64,000 nt of DNA from Topomyia yanbarensis (lineage: Eukaryota > Arthropoda > Insecta > Diptera > Culicidae), in NCBI RefSeq assembly GCF_030247195.1, contig NC_080671.1, forward strand, positions 299,370,917-299,434,916. The letters run 5' to 3'. Shown piece by piece: positions 45,301 through 48,895 of the stretch. Positions within the stretch are counted from its first letter, which is position 1, and each line of letters opens with the position of its first letter. The notes below the pieces were generated by a model that had not been told where the DNA came from, made no database searches, and saw only the letters and a program-made list of their open reading frames with translations. Made by a program: the position numbers and the translations under genes.

Positions 45301-46849
45301 CATTACAGCTCCACCACGCCAAATAACAGATCGGCTAACGCCACACAGAATGAGACTGACACACGTTCAACACGCCAGAAGGAAAAACGACTGACTGAAC
45401 CAGTAAACAATGAAAACTCACCATCTATTCCCAAACGAATTCGGCCGAATTTGTAAGTTTTTTCATCATAAGAAATTTTTGAATTATATCCTTTATTTAC
45501 CCATACAGTGACATAGTGCCATTAAATGAACCGGGCTCTAGTGCAATGACAACGAAGAAGCCAAATGAAAGAAATCCGAAAGAATCCTCCGCACCGTCGG
45601 ATGAGTCGTTGAAACCGCGAAGCCCGCGCATAAAAGCTCAACTAAAGCGTCAATACTCTGATGATGTTATTAAGGTAAGCTGATTTTAATATGGCGCAAA
45701 TCCAATAACTAAATGTCATACACAATTAGTTGAAAGCATTGATGGACGAAATGAACGACATCGAAAAGGTCAAGCACCTTGCAGTAAATGCACTCCAAGA
45801 GGATATAAATCGATGGCAACAAAAGATTCGCGTTCTAGTTGCCGAGTACAACACGCGCATTGCTGAAGTGAAGCATAAACAGTGGGTAAGAATCGTTTGC
45901 ATTGTTTCGTAAACTAGCTGTTTTTTGTGGTTTCTTTTTTACACCGTGCTACACCGAGATATATTGTTTACTCCCAATTTGAATAAGTTTGGCATACCGG
46001 TAGTAGTGCAATGTCAAAGTAGACCCTACACGAGACCAGAATATTGTCAATAAAAATATTGACAAGACTGCTTCAATAAGCGGACCCTACACGAGCAGAA
46101 ACATTGATAATAACCCATTTATTCATCAATATGGTGTGGACTTAAGCGAACCCTACACGAGACCAGAATATTCTCAAGAAAAATATTGACAAAACAGCAT
46201 CAATGCGTCGATCCCATTTGAATTCTACAGTATGAATATTTTCAAGCTGGCTTTACATGATCAATATATTGATCAACAACTGATTTATTGATAATATTTC
46301 TACTCGTGTAGGGTCCGCTTTAGTGACGTAGACTGGTCAATATTCCTATTGCCAATATTCTTATCATTTAGCGGACCCTACACGAGCGGAAATACTGACA
46401 ATAAATCATATATTCTCTAATTCTATAGCGTCAATGTTTCCAAAATTTCCTTAACCGGACCCTATACGAGCAAGAATATTGTCAATAAACCAATTATTGA
46501 TCCATATAATGGTCGTGTAAAACCATTTTGAAAATATTGGATGCTATGGAATTCAAATGGGATTGACGTATTGATGCTGTCTCGTCGATATTTTTATTAA
46601 TATTCTTGCGTCGTGTAGGGTCCGATATAAAACATCAATATTGAATTCGACGTCAATATTTCTGCTCTTGTGCGGTCCGCTAAAAACGTGTATGCTATAA
46701 CATTTGTTCTTCGTTTCTCATTTCAGTGTAACAGCTGTGAGCACGAGTCGATCCTACATTGCTGCTGGAATACATCATATTGCTCAAGAGAATGTCAGGA
46801 GAGGGATTGGTCTGACCACAAGAAGCAGCACAAGTTTGCTAGACAATAA
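3185..46849 (+). CDS. ZMYND11: ZMYND11 (BS69)-like chromatin reader, 8 coding exons, 769 aa
   Basis: Spliced CDS: 3185-3320, 3374-4125, 4180-4399, 4461-5073, 45309-45452, 45509-45674, 45730-45885, 46727-46849 (2310 nt). All introns are GT-AG and all phases agree. Domain order matches vertebrate ZMYND11: SAMD1-like winged helix (about 10-75), PHD (C96-C263), degenerate bromodomain (about 265-390), C-x2-C-x16-C-x3-H zinc finger (C395, C398, C415, H419), PWWP (about 420-485, with YWPAKV and VRFFG), basic KKRGRKPK (538-545), coiled coil (about 678-728) and C-terminal MYND (730-769). The family reads H3.3K36me3 on transcribed chromatin and uses MYND to bind PxLxP-type partners, acting as a nuclear elongation/splicing modulator. 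It is longer than the roughly 600-aa human protein, mainly through an insertion within the PHD. The start is the ATG at 3185, in good context (TAAAATGG), with a TGA at 3146 upstream in frame. Confidence 0.9.
3374..4125 (+). CDS. ZMYND11: ZMYND11-like exon 2 (winged helix end, PHD with insertion)
   Basis: The acceptor CCTTTGCAG is at 3373 and the donor TTGG/GTGAGT at 4126; residues 46-296. The PHD core CYECHLEGNVLKCAGC starts at C96 and continues to H116 and C119. The last zinc pair, C260/C263 (YCFPCRQ), comes only after about 140 residues. That stretch is Ser/Thr/acidic and holds VKSE (195-198), VKQE (204-207) and VKPE (240-243). Confidence 0.88.
4180..4399 (+). CDS. ZMYND11: ZMYND11-like exon 3 (bromodomain helices)
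   Basis: Phase 0 entry after a 54-bp intron with a polypyrimidine tract and CTAG acceptor; the donor is GGAG/GTATGT. It encodes residues 297-369, including LDVIEQKIDNSSYTTLEEF and the following DIQDIAHNIAIIHG helix. These align with the bromodomain ZA loop and B helix of ZMYND11, whose bromodomain lacks the canonical acetyl-lysine pocket. Confidence 0.85.
4461..5073 (+). CDS. ZMYND11: ZMYND11-like exon 4 (bromodomain end, zinc finger, PWWP)
   Basis: The acceptor ACAATTACAG ends at 4460. The donor GAAAG/GTACCG at 5074 is the weakest in the gene, but two leftover bases (AG) fit exon 5 in phase. Residues 370-573 carry the zinc finger, the PWWP with aromatic Y431 and W432, F448/F449, and the AT-hook-like RGRKPK. 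Read-through past the donor gives a stop soon after. Confidence 0.85.
5109..5232. mobile_element. short MITE with CGTTTTCGTTTTTA ends
   Basis: CGTTTTCGTTTTTACCTAG at 5109 is mirrored by ATCAAAAACGAAAATG ending near 5232. Inner inverted pieces include GGTGTAGTGC and GCACTACAACGGTGTAG. It lies just inside the exon 4 donor, next to the LINE tail. Confidence 0.55.
5250..8045 (-). pseudogene. 5'-truncated LINE: reverse transcriptase plus RNase H
   Basis: Antisense to the host gene. The longest open stretch (5930-7840) has RT motifs: FLDIKGAFDSV, GLPQGSCLNPLLYN and LADDG in place of Y/FADD, with RNase H (FYTDGS, VSDSLSS, WVPSHCSIAGNEKADSLAK). The N-terminal part continues in other frames up to about 8040 (HDWRQVRVIAIQKPGKP) and the C-terminal Cys/His tail in 5758-5955 (CENGYHDIEHVVWLC). 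Frameshifts, the altered catalytic loop and the missing endonuclease/ORF1 make it inactive. The 3' end (about 5250-5300) carries an A-rich tail and the block ATTTGGGCCTAAATAAA. An RT plus RNase H layout fits the I/Loner group; the clade is not certain. Confidence 0.85.
8360..9121 (-). pseudogene. Tc1-like transposase relic
   Basis: Translating the minus strand across frameshifts and stops shows the Tc1 order: FWRNV...DESKFYQFG (first Asp) near 9060, GGGCIMHAFSWHGLGPI near 8920, ENDPNHTSRF (second Asp) near 8780, and RPDLNLIETMW (Glu) near 8690. The left end at 8360, CAGTGGTGGACACAGAG, resembles a Tc1 terminal repeat; no right copy was seen. Several in-frame stops, so dead. Confidence 0.75.
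9122..9565. other. intronic DNA, no gene recognised
   Basis: Holds only unremarkable AT-rich sequence and a short GC-rich stretch at 9345-9420 with a CGGCGCAAAGCCGC-like hairpin. Nothing coding is visible. Confidence 0.4.
9566..9845. repeat. G-rich interspersed repeat (ATCGTCCATAAATGACGTAGC type)
   Basis: Contains GATCGTCCATAAATGACGTA followed by runs of G (GGGGGAGGGGGG) and CATGCTACGTAG, then a second G-rich block (9740-9830) ending CTACGATGGGGGAGGG. The second block recurs at 14405-14486 and 16561-16642, and a C-rich relative lies at 21470-21600. Such elements are widespread in insect genomes. Confidence 0.65.
10327..11380. mobile_element. non-autonomous hAT-type element with 8-bp target duplication
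   Basis: Ends TAGGGTTGCCACC and GGTGGCAACCCTA are inverted repeats. They are flanked by a perfect 8-bp duplication ATCCAGCT (10319-10326 and 11381-11388). Internal CCCGGAGA motifs recur near both ends. No transposase frame is visible. It interrupts the RT relic, and the interrupted coding frame resumes on the other side. Confidence 0.88.
10965..11080. mobile_element. TTAA-target MITE nested in the hAT element
   Basis: CCCTCCGGAAGTCGCGC at 10965 is mirrored by GCGCGACTTCCGGAAGG ending at 11080, with TTAA on both sides (10961-10964, 11081-11084). This is the target preference of piggyBac-type elements. At 116 bp it has no coding capacity. Confidence 0.82.
11942..12488. mobile_element. hAT-type MITE, CAGGGGTGCCAAC ends
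   Basis: CAGGGGTGCCAACCTTCCAG at the left and TTGGCATCCCTG at the right, flanked by ATGGTAAG at 11934-11941 and 12489-12496. The interior repeats CCAGATTTATC-like motifs near both ends. One extra A lies between the right terminus and the target copy. Confidence 0.8.
12497..13122. other. intronic DNA, no gene recognised
   Basis: Ordinary AT-rich sequence between two repeats, with no domain-bearing frame. Confidence 0.4.
13155..13720 (-). pseudogene. LINE reverse transcriptase fragment (copy 1)
   Basis: Encodes RT motif A (DAIYTDLKAAFDRVDH), motif B (SGVPQGSNLGPLLFSLF) and motif C (YADDLKLF), then LDEFCNWCT before it breaks off. The catalytic residues are intact, but only about 180 codons of the palm remain, with no endonuclease or C-terminus. 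It is of Jockey/CR1 type. Confidence 0.85.
14640..14905 (-). repeat. GT-rich interspersed repeat (copy in duplication unit 1)
   Basis: On the minus strand it reads GAGGCCCGGAAGGTCGAGTC, a (GT)n tract, then CAGCAATGGCTGAATCGAT. That is the same order as the longer repeats at 47.7-50.2 kb. A second copy lies at 16795-17090. Confidence 0.6.
15335..15876 (-). pseudogene. LINE reverse transcriptase fragment (copy 2)
   Basis: Duplicate of the 13155-13720 piece, with Gly in place of Cys in PPGGKLIYADD and a 2-bp deletion near 15388 that changes the end of the open frame. It arose with the 2.16-kb tandem duplication. Confidence 0.85.
16795..17090 (-). repeat. GT-rich interspersed repeat (copy in duplication unit 2)
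   Basis: Same block as at 14640-14905, with a longer CA/GT tract (16876-16914), which shows slippage after the duplication. Confidence 0.6.
17456..18399. other. intronic DNA, no gene recognised
   Basis: AT-rich sequence with no recognisable domains; short frames only. Confidence 0.4.
18400..18620 (-). pseudogene. Tc1-like transposase fragment
   Basis: The minus strand gives ARKKPFINAN-like codons followed by DESKFNIFDLKG, typical of the first catalytic Asp region of Tc1 transposases. A related piece (GGCACGGCTCGTAATGTATA on the minus strand) lies at 19320-19400. Both are heavily decayed. Confidence 0.5.
18763..18835. repeat. possible pogo/Tigger-type terminal sequence
   Basis: CAGTTTAGGGTTGATTATCC followed by GTGATTCGATTAGTTATCCGC resembles the terminal repeat of pogo-group elements. 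No partner end was identified. Confidence 0.3.
19411..20279. other. intronic DNA, no gene recognised
   Basis: No domain-bearing frame or repeat structure was recognised. Confidence 0.4.
20280..20660. repeat. degenerate tandem repeat, about 115-bp period
   Basis: GATTGACATTTTTCCTC, GATCGACATTTTTGTTCAG, GATCGACAGTTTTCTTCG and further diverged copies recur in order, each followed by a CATTTTTC-rich segment. The minus strand reads as a Lys-rich open stretch (KKTVDQILPRKNGTQK). That could be an old coding repeat, but no start, splice sites or homology are visible. Confidence 0.5.
21000..21400. repeat. degenerate tandem repeat with CTGTCATGCGACACATCAAA core
   Basis: The core TGTCATGCGGCACATCAAA recurs at about 21006, 21143, 21238 and 21366 in the same direction, embedded in diverged units. 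It is non-coding as far as I can see. Confidence 0.55.
21470..21620. repeat. C-rich insect interspersed repeat
   Basis: CCCCTCCCTCCGTGTAGC, ATTACGTAAC and CTCCCCCTCCCCCCTATGTC form the reverse-oriented relative of the G-rich repeat at 9.6 kb. Confidence 0.5.
21685..22435. mobile_element. hAT-type non-autonomous element, CAGCGTTGCCAAC ends
   Basis: CAGCGTTGCCAAC and its mirror GTTGGCATCGCTG (1 mismatch) bound 751 bp. TACTTAAA (21677-21684) and TACGTAAA (22436-22443) are a 7/8 target duplication. Many AAAAACTGGAAAAA motifs lie near both ends. No transposase is visible. Confidence 0.82.
22444..23189. other. intronic DNA, no gene recognised
   Basis: Contains a short (TTCTA)n stretch near 22580 and nothing else I can name. 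Confidence 0.4.
23841..25059 (-). mobile_element. ORF1-only non-LTR element (half-LINE) with 12-bp target duplication
   Basis: AACTTTCATATT occurs at 23829-23840 and 25060-25071, directly flanking. On the minus strand there is a roughly 140-nt leader, a single gag-like ORF, a 90-nt 3' UTR and a short A tail. The 3' UTR holds CCTCGTTGAGCTACCACATT then TGGGCCTAAATAAA. That closely matches the 3' end of the RT-RNase H LINE at 5.25 kb. There is no RT, yet both ends look complete, so it probably moves in trans. Confidence 0.85.
23931..24917 (-). CDS. gag-like ORF1 protein of the half-LINE, 328 aa
   Basis: Uninterrupted ORF from ATG at 24917 to TAG at 23931. The first 100 residues are basic/hydrophobic and resemble an RNA-binding fold. 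The middle holds AVEVRVHDLATRTPDG and WRNFFPGIPNGVRVVRMRV, typical of insect LINE ORF1 proteins. A single zinc knuckle C-Q-F-C-x4-H-x4-C follows near residue 190. The C-terminal third is Ser/Thr/Asn/acidic and ends in a basic KRISTRSRKLR tail. It would bind element RNA in an RNP. A related decayed copy is near 62.7 kb. The open frame and intact target duplication suggest recent insertion. Confidence 0.82.
   Translation of the reverse strand: MMSDGVQQKTTQIRPNCVTVDFSKCPVRPAIREVEQLLKVQMKLNLAEVKTLQMHHIKHCVLISFNNINQAESFASRNNMQHTAECGNVNYSIPVYIENGAVEVRVHDLATRTPDGAIKKCLQKYGEVDSVTHETWRNFFPGIPNGVRVVRMRVTKPIPSYITVTALGSDDVLIHQTSLVTYPGQIPTCQFCTKKLHLGKPCVETVKENLTNPTEISPEPSYAKPLIAAKPTSSDQAPTTSNNNNETNAEKYEHTMTTDKSKTQTGTSDREQQESSTDEDMDMNDNAKEDKRIEPQMAVDNTGNISPPRKRISTRSRKLRLNETKNLT
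25277..29659. other. intronic DNA with old repeat fragments
   Basis: 25750-25930 resembles the GT-rich repeat family (ATGGCTGAACCGATTATT, CCGGAGTTACAGGTTG). Near-copies GATGCTGTCATTTATATGGC and GATGCTGCCATTTGCATTAC lie at 26402 and 27938. A small inverted element with CTACGTTCACACAACA and ACTCTGTAGTGTGAAC lies at 28133-28235. No coding exon is recognised. Confidence 0.45.
29660..30375. mobile_element. possible TIR element, ACCCTGTCAAAAA / TTTTTGACTGGGT
   Basis: ACCCTGTCAAAAAAATGCGG near 29661 and GCCCTTTTTGACTGGGTAAC near 30357 are roughly inverted. The interior right part is rich in GGGCAATTTGCC-like palindromes. The target duplication is not clear. Confidence 0.4.
30376..31319. other. intronic DNA, no gene recognised
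   Basis: No recognisable domain or repeat; it leads into the Gypsy relic. Confidence 0.4.
31320..31723 (+). pseudogene. Gypsy-type pol relic: integrase zinc-binding domain
   Basis: Frames across one shift give DGWP, then DLVNVHSNRHDSEVV, VVIPKSM, and an HHCC zinc domain: His in LLHVNHSAIVKMKQMAR, then YWFGINAAIE and, after a frame change near 31630, SCESCNRMAVVPK and IRPFSRI. This is the N-terminal integrase region of Gypsy retrotransposons. It stops abruptly where a TIR insert begins. Confidence 0.78.
31730..33243. mobile_element. TIR insert within the Gypsy integrase relic
   Basis: ACCAGAGGCGACGCGTGG at the left and CCGACGCGTCGCCTGTG at the right are imperfect inverted ends. Mirrored CAACTTGTTCAAT and GTTCAATGAACAGGTTG lie just inside. 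TTGACA occurs on both outer sides (31724 and 33244). The interior has inverted TTCGTA/TACGAA-rich stretches (32080-32330) and no named protein. About 20 integrase codons around the first catalytic Asp seem lost at the junction. Confidence 0.5.
33244..33930 (+). pseudogene. Gypsy-type pol relic: integrase core and C-terminal module
   Basis: Shifted frames give VDSFSKWIEV, ARFGLLNVVVTDGG (second Asp), SPPYIPSSNGQTERSARIV (Glu), FLINYRNSCLP and YTPKILLDLINP. The C-terminal module follows: VGDTIWYKN, GKFVKQYSPTMFKI and RAHRSQLRVPKAS. Several frameshifts and stops, so it is dead. The reading frame is cut at 33934 by the 6.4-kb element and resumes at 40361. Confidence 0.8.
34566..37226. repeat. 339-bp tandem array, left arm (about 7.9 units)
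   Basis: Units repeat every 339 bp (one 340) with over 99% identity by eye. Single changes include AATGGG for AAAGGG near 35606, ATCCAAGC for ATCTAAGC near 36422, and TTTACCG near 36887; the first unit has a longer T run. Each unit contains clustered CTAGTTAGAC / GTCTAACTAG motifs that can form small hairpins. The arm is the inverse of the 37232-39960 arm. Confidence 0.95.
37232..39960. repeat. 339-bp tandem array, right arm in inverse orientation (about 8 units)
   Basis: Same unit as the left arm, reverse-complemented. The join at 37227-37231 is GACGA. Mirror positions leave a unique loop of roughly 167 nt (37060-37226). The array is bounded by the 12-mer CATGAATATATA at 34554-34565 and 39961-39972. 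Confidence 0.95.
40361..40522 (+). pseudogene. Gypsy-type pol relic: C-terminal tail
   Basis: In frame with the end of the 33244-33930 relic once the 6.4-kb insert and one AAGT are disregarded. It has basic residues (DRKRRRSHLENK) and then Lys/Glu-rich codons to a TGA at 40520. Confidence 0.55.
40523..41168. other. intronic DNA with a short duplicated motif
   Basis: GGTGGGTAATGTCTGCGGCATAACCGGAG near 40560 recurs at 41038 with two changes, so a small element is present twice. No gene recognised. Confidence 0.45.
41169..41391 (-). pseudogene. histone H3 relic 1 (C-terminal half) with 3' stem-loop
   Basis: The minus strand encodes YQRLIREIVQDFKVELSL, then SAVM, EAS and VTIMP of H3, degraded by substitutions and small gaps. 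About 20 bp beyond lies the histone mRNA 3' stem-loop GGTTCTTTTCAGAACC (41169-41184), with a perfect 6-bp stem and TTTC loop. Retention of the genomic 3' end argues for decay of a real cluster gene, not a poly(A) retrocopy. The N-terminal half is gone. Confidence 0.82.
41755..42190 (-). pseudogene. histone H3 relic 2 (near full length) with 3' stem-loop
   Basis: The minus strand reads STGGKQLA, VRKSAPATGG, then diverged HRYRPG-like and LREI-like codons, and EASNAYLVGLFED with stops and frameshifts. The stem-loop GGTTCTTTTCAGGACC is at 41755-41770. Upstream, GGTCGGTCGGTTTTTCTCA and a decayed TATA (42193-42202) remain from the promoter. The start codon is lost. Confidence 0.82.
42603..42866. 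mobile_element. MITE with roughly 52-bp inverted ends between H3 relics
   Basis: ACTCGAGTACTTTTTCAAAT continuing GGACGTAAGTAACATTGAGAG at the left is mirrored at 42812-42866 with few mismatches. The interior is about 150 bp, non-coding. It splits the H3 repeat region. Confidence 0.75.
43063..43371 (-). pseudogene. histone H3 relic 3 with TATA box
   Basis: The minus strand gives RKQLAIIAVRRSAPATG, VKKPHRY, and after frame changes VREIVQDYKVEL, then breaks before the C-terminus. The promoter block GGTCGGTCGGTTTTTCTCA matches relic 2, and TATATAAATA lies at 43361-43370. No stem-loop remains. Confidence 0.8.
43372..44160. other. histone-promoter-like tail and unassigned intronic DNA
   Basis: 43377-43460 continues the H3-associated upstream block (CGCTCGTTCTCGTGCC, CTTTCCGTCCGGC), also seen near 42226. 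Beyond 43500 nothing is recognised. Confidence 0.45.
44161..44385. mobile_element. MITE with perfect 62-bp inverted repeats
   Basis: 44161-44222 (starting GATTCAGACGATACATCAGC) is exactly the reverse complement of 44324-44385. The 101-bp loop is unrelated. Perfect arms imply a young insertion or gene conversion. No clear target duplication. Confidence 0.85.
44386..45308. other. last part of intron 4
   Basis: A G/C-rich interspersed block (44700-44830, with GGTGGGGGAGGAG) is flanked by two diverged copies of a TGACRAGAAAAAT...GTATTGGCTGTGTA segment (44563 and 44992). The branch/acceptor region of exon 5 lies at the end. No exon seen. Confidence 0.45.
45309..45452 (+). CDS. ZMYND11: ZMYND11-like exon 5 (linker)
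   Basis: The acceptor CTTACATTACAG ends at 45308 and the donor is ATTT/GTAAGT. Residues 574-621 are low-complexity, polar and basic (RSTRQKEKRLTEP, IPKRIRPN). Frame continuity with exon 4 and exon 6, rather than sequence conservation, supports it. Confidence 0.78.
45509..45674 (+). CDS. ZMYND11: ZMYND11-like exon 6 (basic linker)
   Basis: The acceptor CCCATACAG ends at 45508 and the donor is TTAAG/GTAAGC. It encodes residues 622-677, a Ser/Pro/Lys-rich linker (SLKPRSPRIKAQLKRQYSDD) leading into the coiled coil. Confidence 0.8.
45730..45885 (+). CDS. ZMYND11: ZMYND11-like exon 7 (coiled coil)
   Basis: Phase 0 at both ends; the donor CAGTGG/GTAAGA follows the conserved KKQW-like end (KHKQW). 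Residues 678-729 are heptad-like (LKALMDEMNDIEKVKHLAVN and on) and match the coiled coil that precedes MYND in the family. Confidence 0.85.
46015..46690. mobile_element. nested MITE cluster in intron 7, CGGACCCTACACGAGC ends
   Basis: AGCGGACCCTACACGAGC-like ends and the complement CTCGTGTAGGGTCCGCT recur at about 46017, 46080, 46146, 46303, 46373, 46455, 46610 and 46670 in both directions. Between them are ATATTGTCAATA-type palindromes. At least two copies appear inserted into each other, which enlarges an intron that would otherwise be about 150 bp. Confidence 0.7.
46727..46849 (+). CDS. ZMYND11: ZMYND11-like exon 8 (MYND finger and stop)
   Basis: The acceptor CTCATTTCAG ends at 46726; TAA is at 46847. 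Residues 730-769 contain C730, C733, C741, C742, C748, C752, H760 and H764, with the diagnostic HCCWNTSYCSRECQ. The last MYND ligand, usually Cys, is His764 here. Confidence 0.9.
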   Translation, partial: CNSCEHESILHCCWNTSYCSRECQERDWSDHKKQHKFARQ

Positions 46850-47703
46850 TGCAACTCTTCAGTGACGATCGTTTGAAACATAAATTTTTCTTGTTCTTGA
46901 AGCAGGGTTGAATTTGAAATTCCCTGTTTTAAAATTATCTTGTTTTTATGCTTTTAGCATATAATATGCGCTATTTGTGATAATTTTCGAACTACCGAAT
47001 GAACTTTTTTTTTTTTCAAATTCCTGTTTGAAGTTGAATCGTTTGAATTACAAAAAACAAATTCGTTGTACACATTGTTGAACTTAATAAATGTTGCTCG
47101 CAGAGCGATGCTGAACGTCACCTTTTTATGTCATGTATTGCTTGTGGCACTATAAACTGGATTCTAACCGCACTGCGCACTTACCATTTTTCCATTAAAT
47201 TCTTCTCGTAGACCGGTTAGTTCGACTGGTCTGTCTATGAAAGTATCATCTCTATCACTTGAAATACATGTTTTTGACAGCTCGCAGTTTTGAGATCACT
47301 CGCACTTTAAAAGTGCGGAGTCCAGATTGGTGGGAAGTGCGCAATACATAACTTATTGTGCAACAATCGTAGTAGCCATCGGTACAAATCAGCGCGAAAA
47401 TTTTTTGCTCGTAAAATTTTCCAAAAACTTCAAAAACTTGTTCCCTTTTAATATTATTCGAACAATGAAATATTCTCGTAGAATTTAAACTGTGAGTAAC
47501 GATATTGTGAATGAAACCGACGTGCTAAAACAATTTTTTTGGAAAAAAGAAGAGAATATTCAACAGCACTGGAAGGCGGAAGGCTACAAATCTGTTTCCC
47601 GAAGCGGTTCTAAACTATTTGGAATACCGTTAGCAGTATGTTTGCTCTCGCAAACGAGCTTCGTTATTAGTGCCAGTAGTAAGAGGCCACTTAAAAGATG
47701 CTA
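46850..47703 (+). other. 3' UTR and downstream DNA of the ZMYND11-like gene
   Basis: The 3' UTR runs to about 47110, after AATAAA at 47086. Beyond it no second gene is recognised before the repeat at 47704. Confidence 0.5.
47086..47091 (+). promoter_or_regulatory. polyadenylation signal AATAAA of the ZMYND11-like gene
   Basis: The first canonical AATAAA after the stop that is followed by a GT-rich stretch (GTTGCTCG). It gives a 3' UTR of about 250 bp. Chosen by position, not by transcript evidence. Confidence 0.6.
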
Positions 47704-48895
47704 TTTTTGCCTTTCTCAATAGAAAGGTATTGCAATTGCTCTGAAAACCGACTTTTTAACGGAGGCCCGGGGGCCGAGTGACATATACCATTCGATTCAG
47801 TTCGTCGAGTTCGGCAAATGTCTGTGTGTGTATGTATGTGTGTATGTATGTATGTGTGTGTATGTGCGTATGTGTGTGTATATGTGACCAAAAATATCAC
47901 TCATTTTTCTCAGAGATGGCCGAACCGATTTTGACAAACATAGTCTCAAATGAAAGGTGCAACGTTCCCATAGGCTGCTATTGAATTTCTAATGGATCCG
48001 ACATCCAGTTCCGGAATTACAGGGTGATGAGTACGAACACGCAGAAAATGTCGATTTTAATAAATTCTGCAATGAATGTATAAAGGTGAAAATTTTTCCA
48101 AAATATGACCACAACTGCTTCGATTTGTAGTATTAGGTCACTAACATCCATTCAAAGTCTATTTGGCCACATAGGCCACCATCATCGGTTCCGAAAGCGC
48201 CGGCGGAAGTATCTAAATTCAGAATAACAGTCACATCGGTTTCTCGGAGATGGCTAGACCGATTCTTGGCCTCAAATGAAAAGTATTGCGTCCCCGTAAA
48301 TGGCTATTTAATTTCATCCCGATCCGACTTCCGGTTCCGGAGTTACAGGTTGTGGCGTGCGATCACAGCAAATTTTGATTCAAACCGATACTCCGATGAA
48401 AGCAAAAAAGGTGAAAATTTCGCTAAAATGTCTCTCAGACAACTTAAATTTGCTGTTCTAGGTCACCGACGGCCAACCAAACTTTCGTTGACTACATTGA
48501 CCACCATAGACGGTTCCGGAAGTGCCCGGGAAAAGCGGCCATCTTTCAAAATTTACGAACTCACATCAGTTTCCCGGAAATGGTTGGGCCGATTTCCACA
48601 AACTTAGTCCCAAATGATAGCTATAATATCCCCATAGATGTCTATAAAATTTCGTACGGATCGCTTATATGGGACCGGAAATATAGACTAAATCGTCCGG
48701 ACACATATGAAATTCCCATATAAGCCGGAACTCAATTTTTTTTTCAAAGGGGGGACCTCATGAAATTTCAGAAATCGAATTCGTATTTTTGATGCCAAAC
48801 ATCTTTAAAATGCATGAAACGTCGAGATTTTATGTTATCTCGAAAAATTTTTTTTTATTAAAATCGACTTTTTGGGACTTTGCCGATTTCGGACC
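47704..48895. repeat. GT-rich interspersed repeat, tandem unit A
   Basis: Starts TTTTTGCCTTTCTCAATAG, then CCGACTTTTTAACGGAGGCC, a (TGTA/TGTG)n tract at 47820-47890, GAGATGGCCGAACCGATTTTG, and repeated GGTTCCGGAGTTACAGG blocks. Unit B follows directly with the same order. No protein is recognised. Confidence 0.75.

Larger units (their letters stand above)
5074..45308 (+). other. ZMYND11: intron 4 of the ZMYND11-like gene (40.2 kb)
   Basis: Bounded by the exon 4 donor and exon 5 acceptor, phase 2. It separates the PWWP-coding half from the coiled-coil/MYND half. Nearly everything recognisable in it is transposon or pseudogene material, in both orientations. Stretches not listed separately show no coding signal to me. 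Confidence 0.8.
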
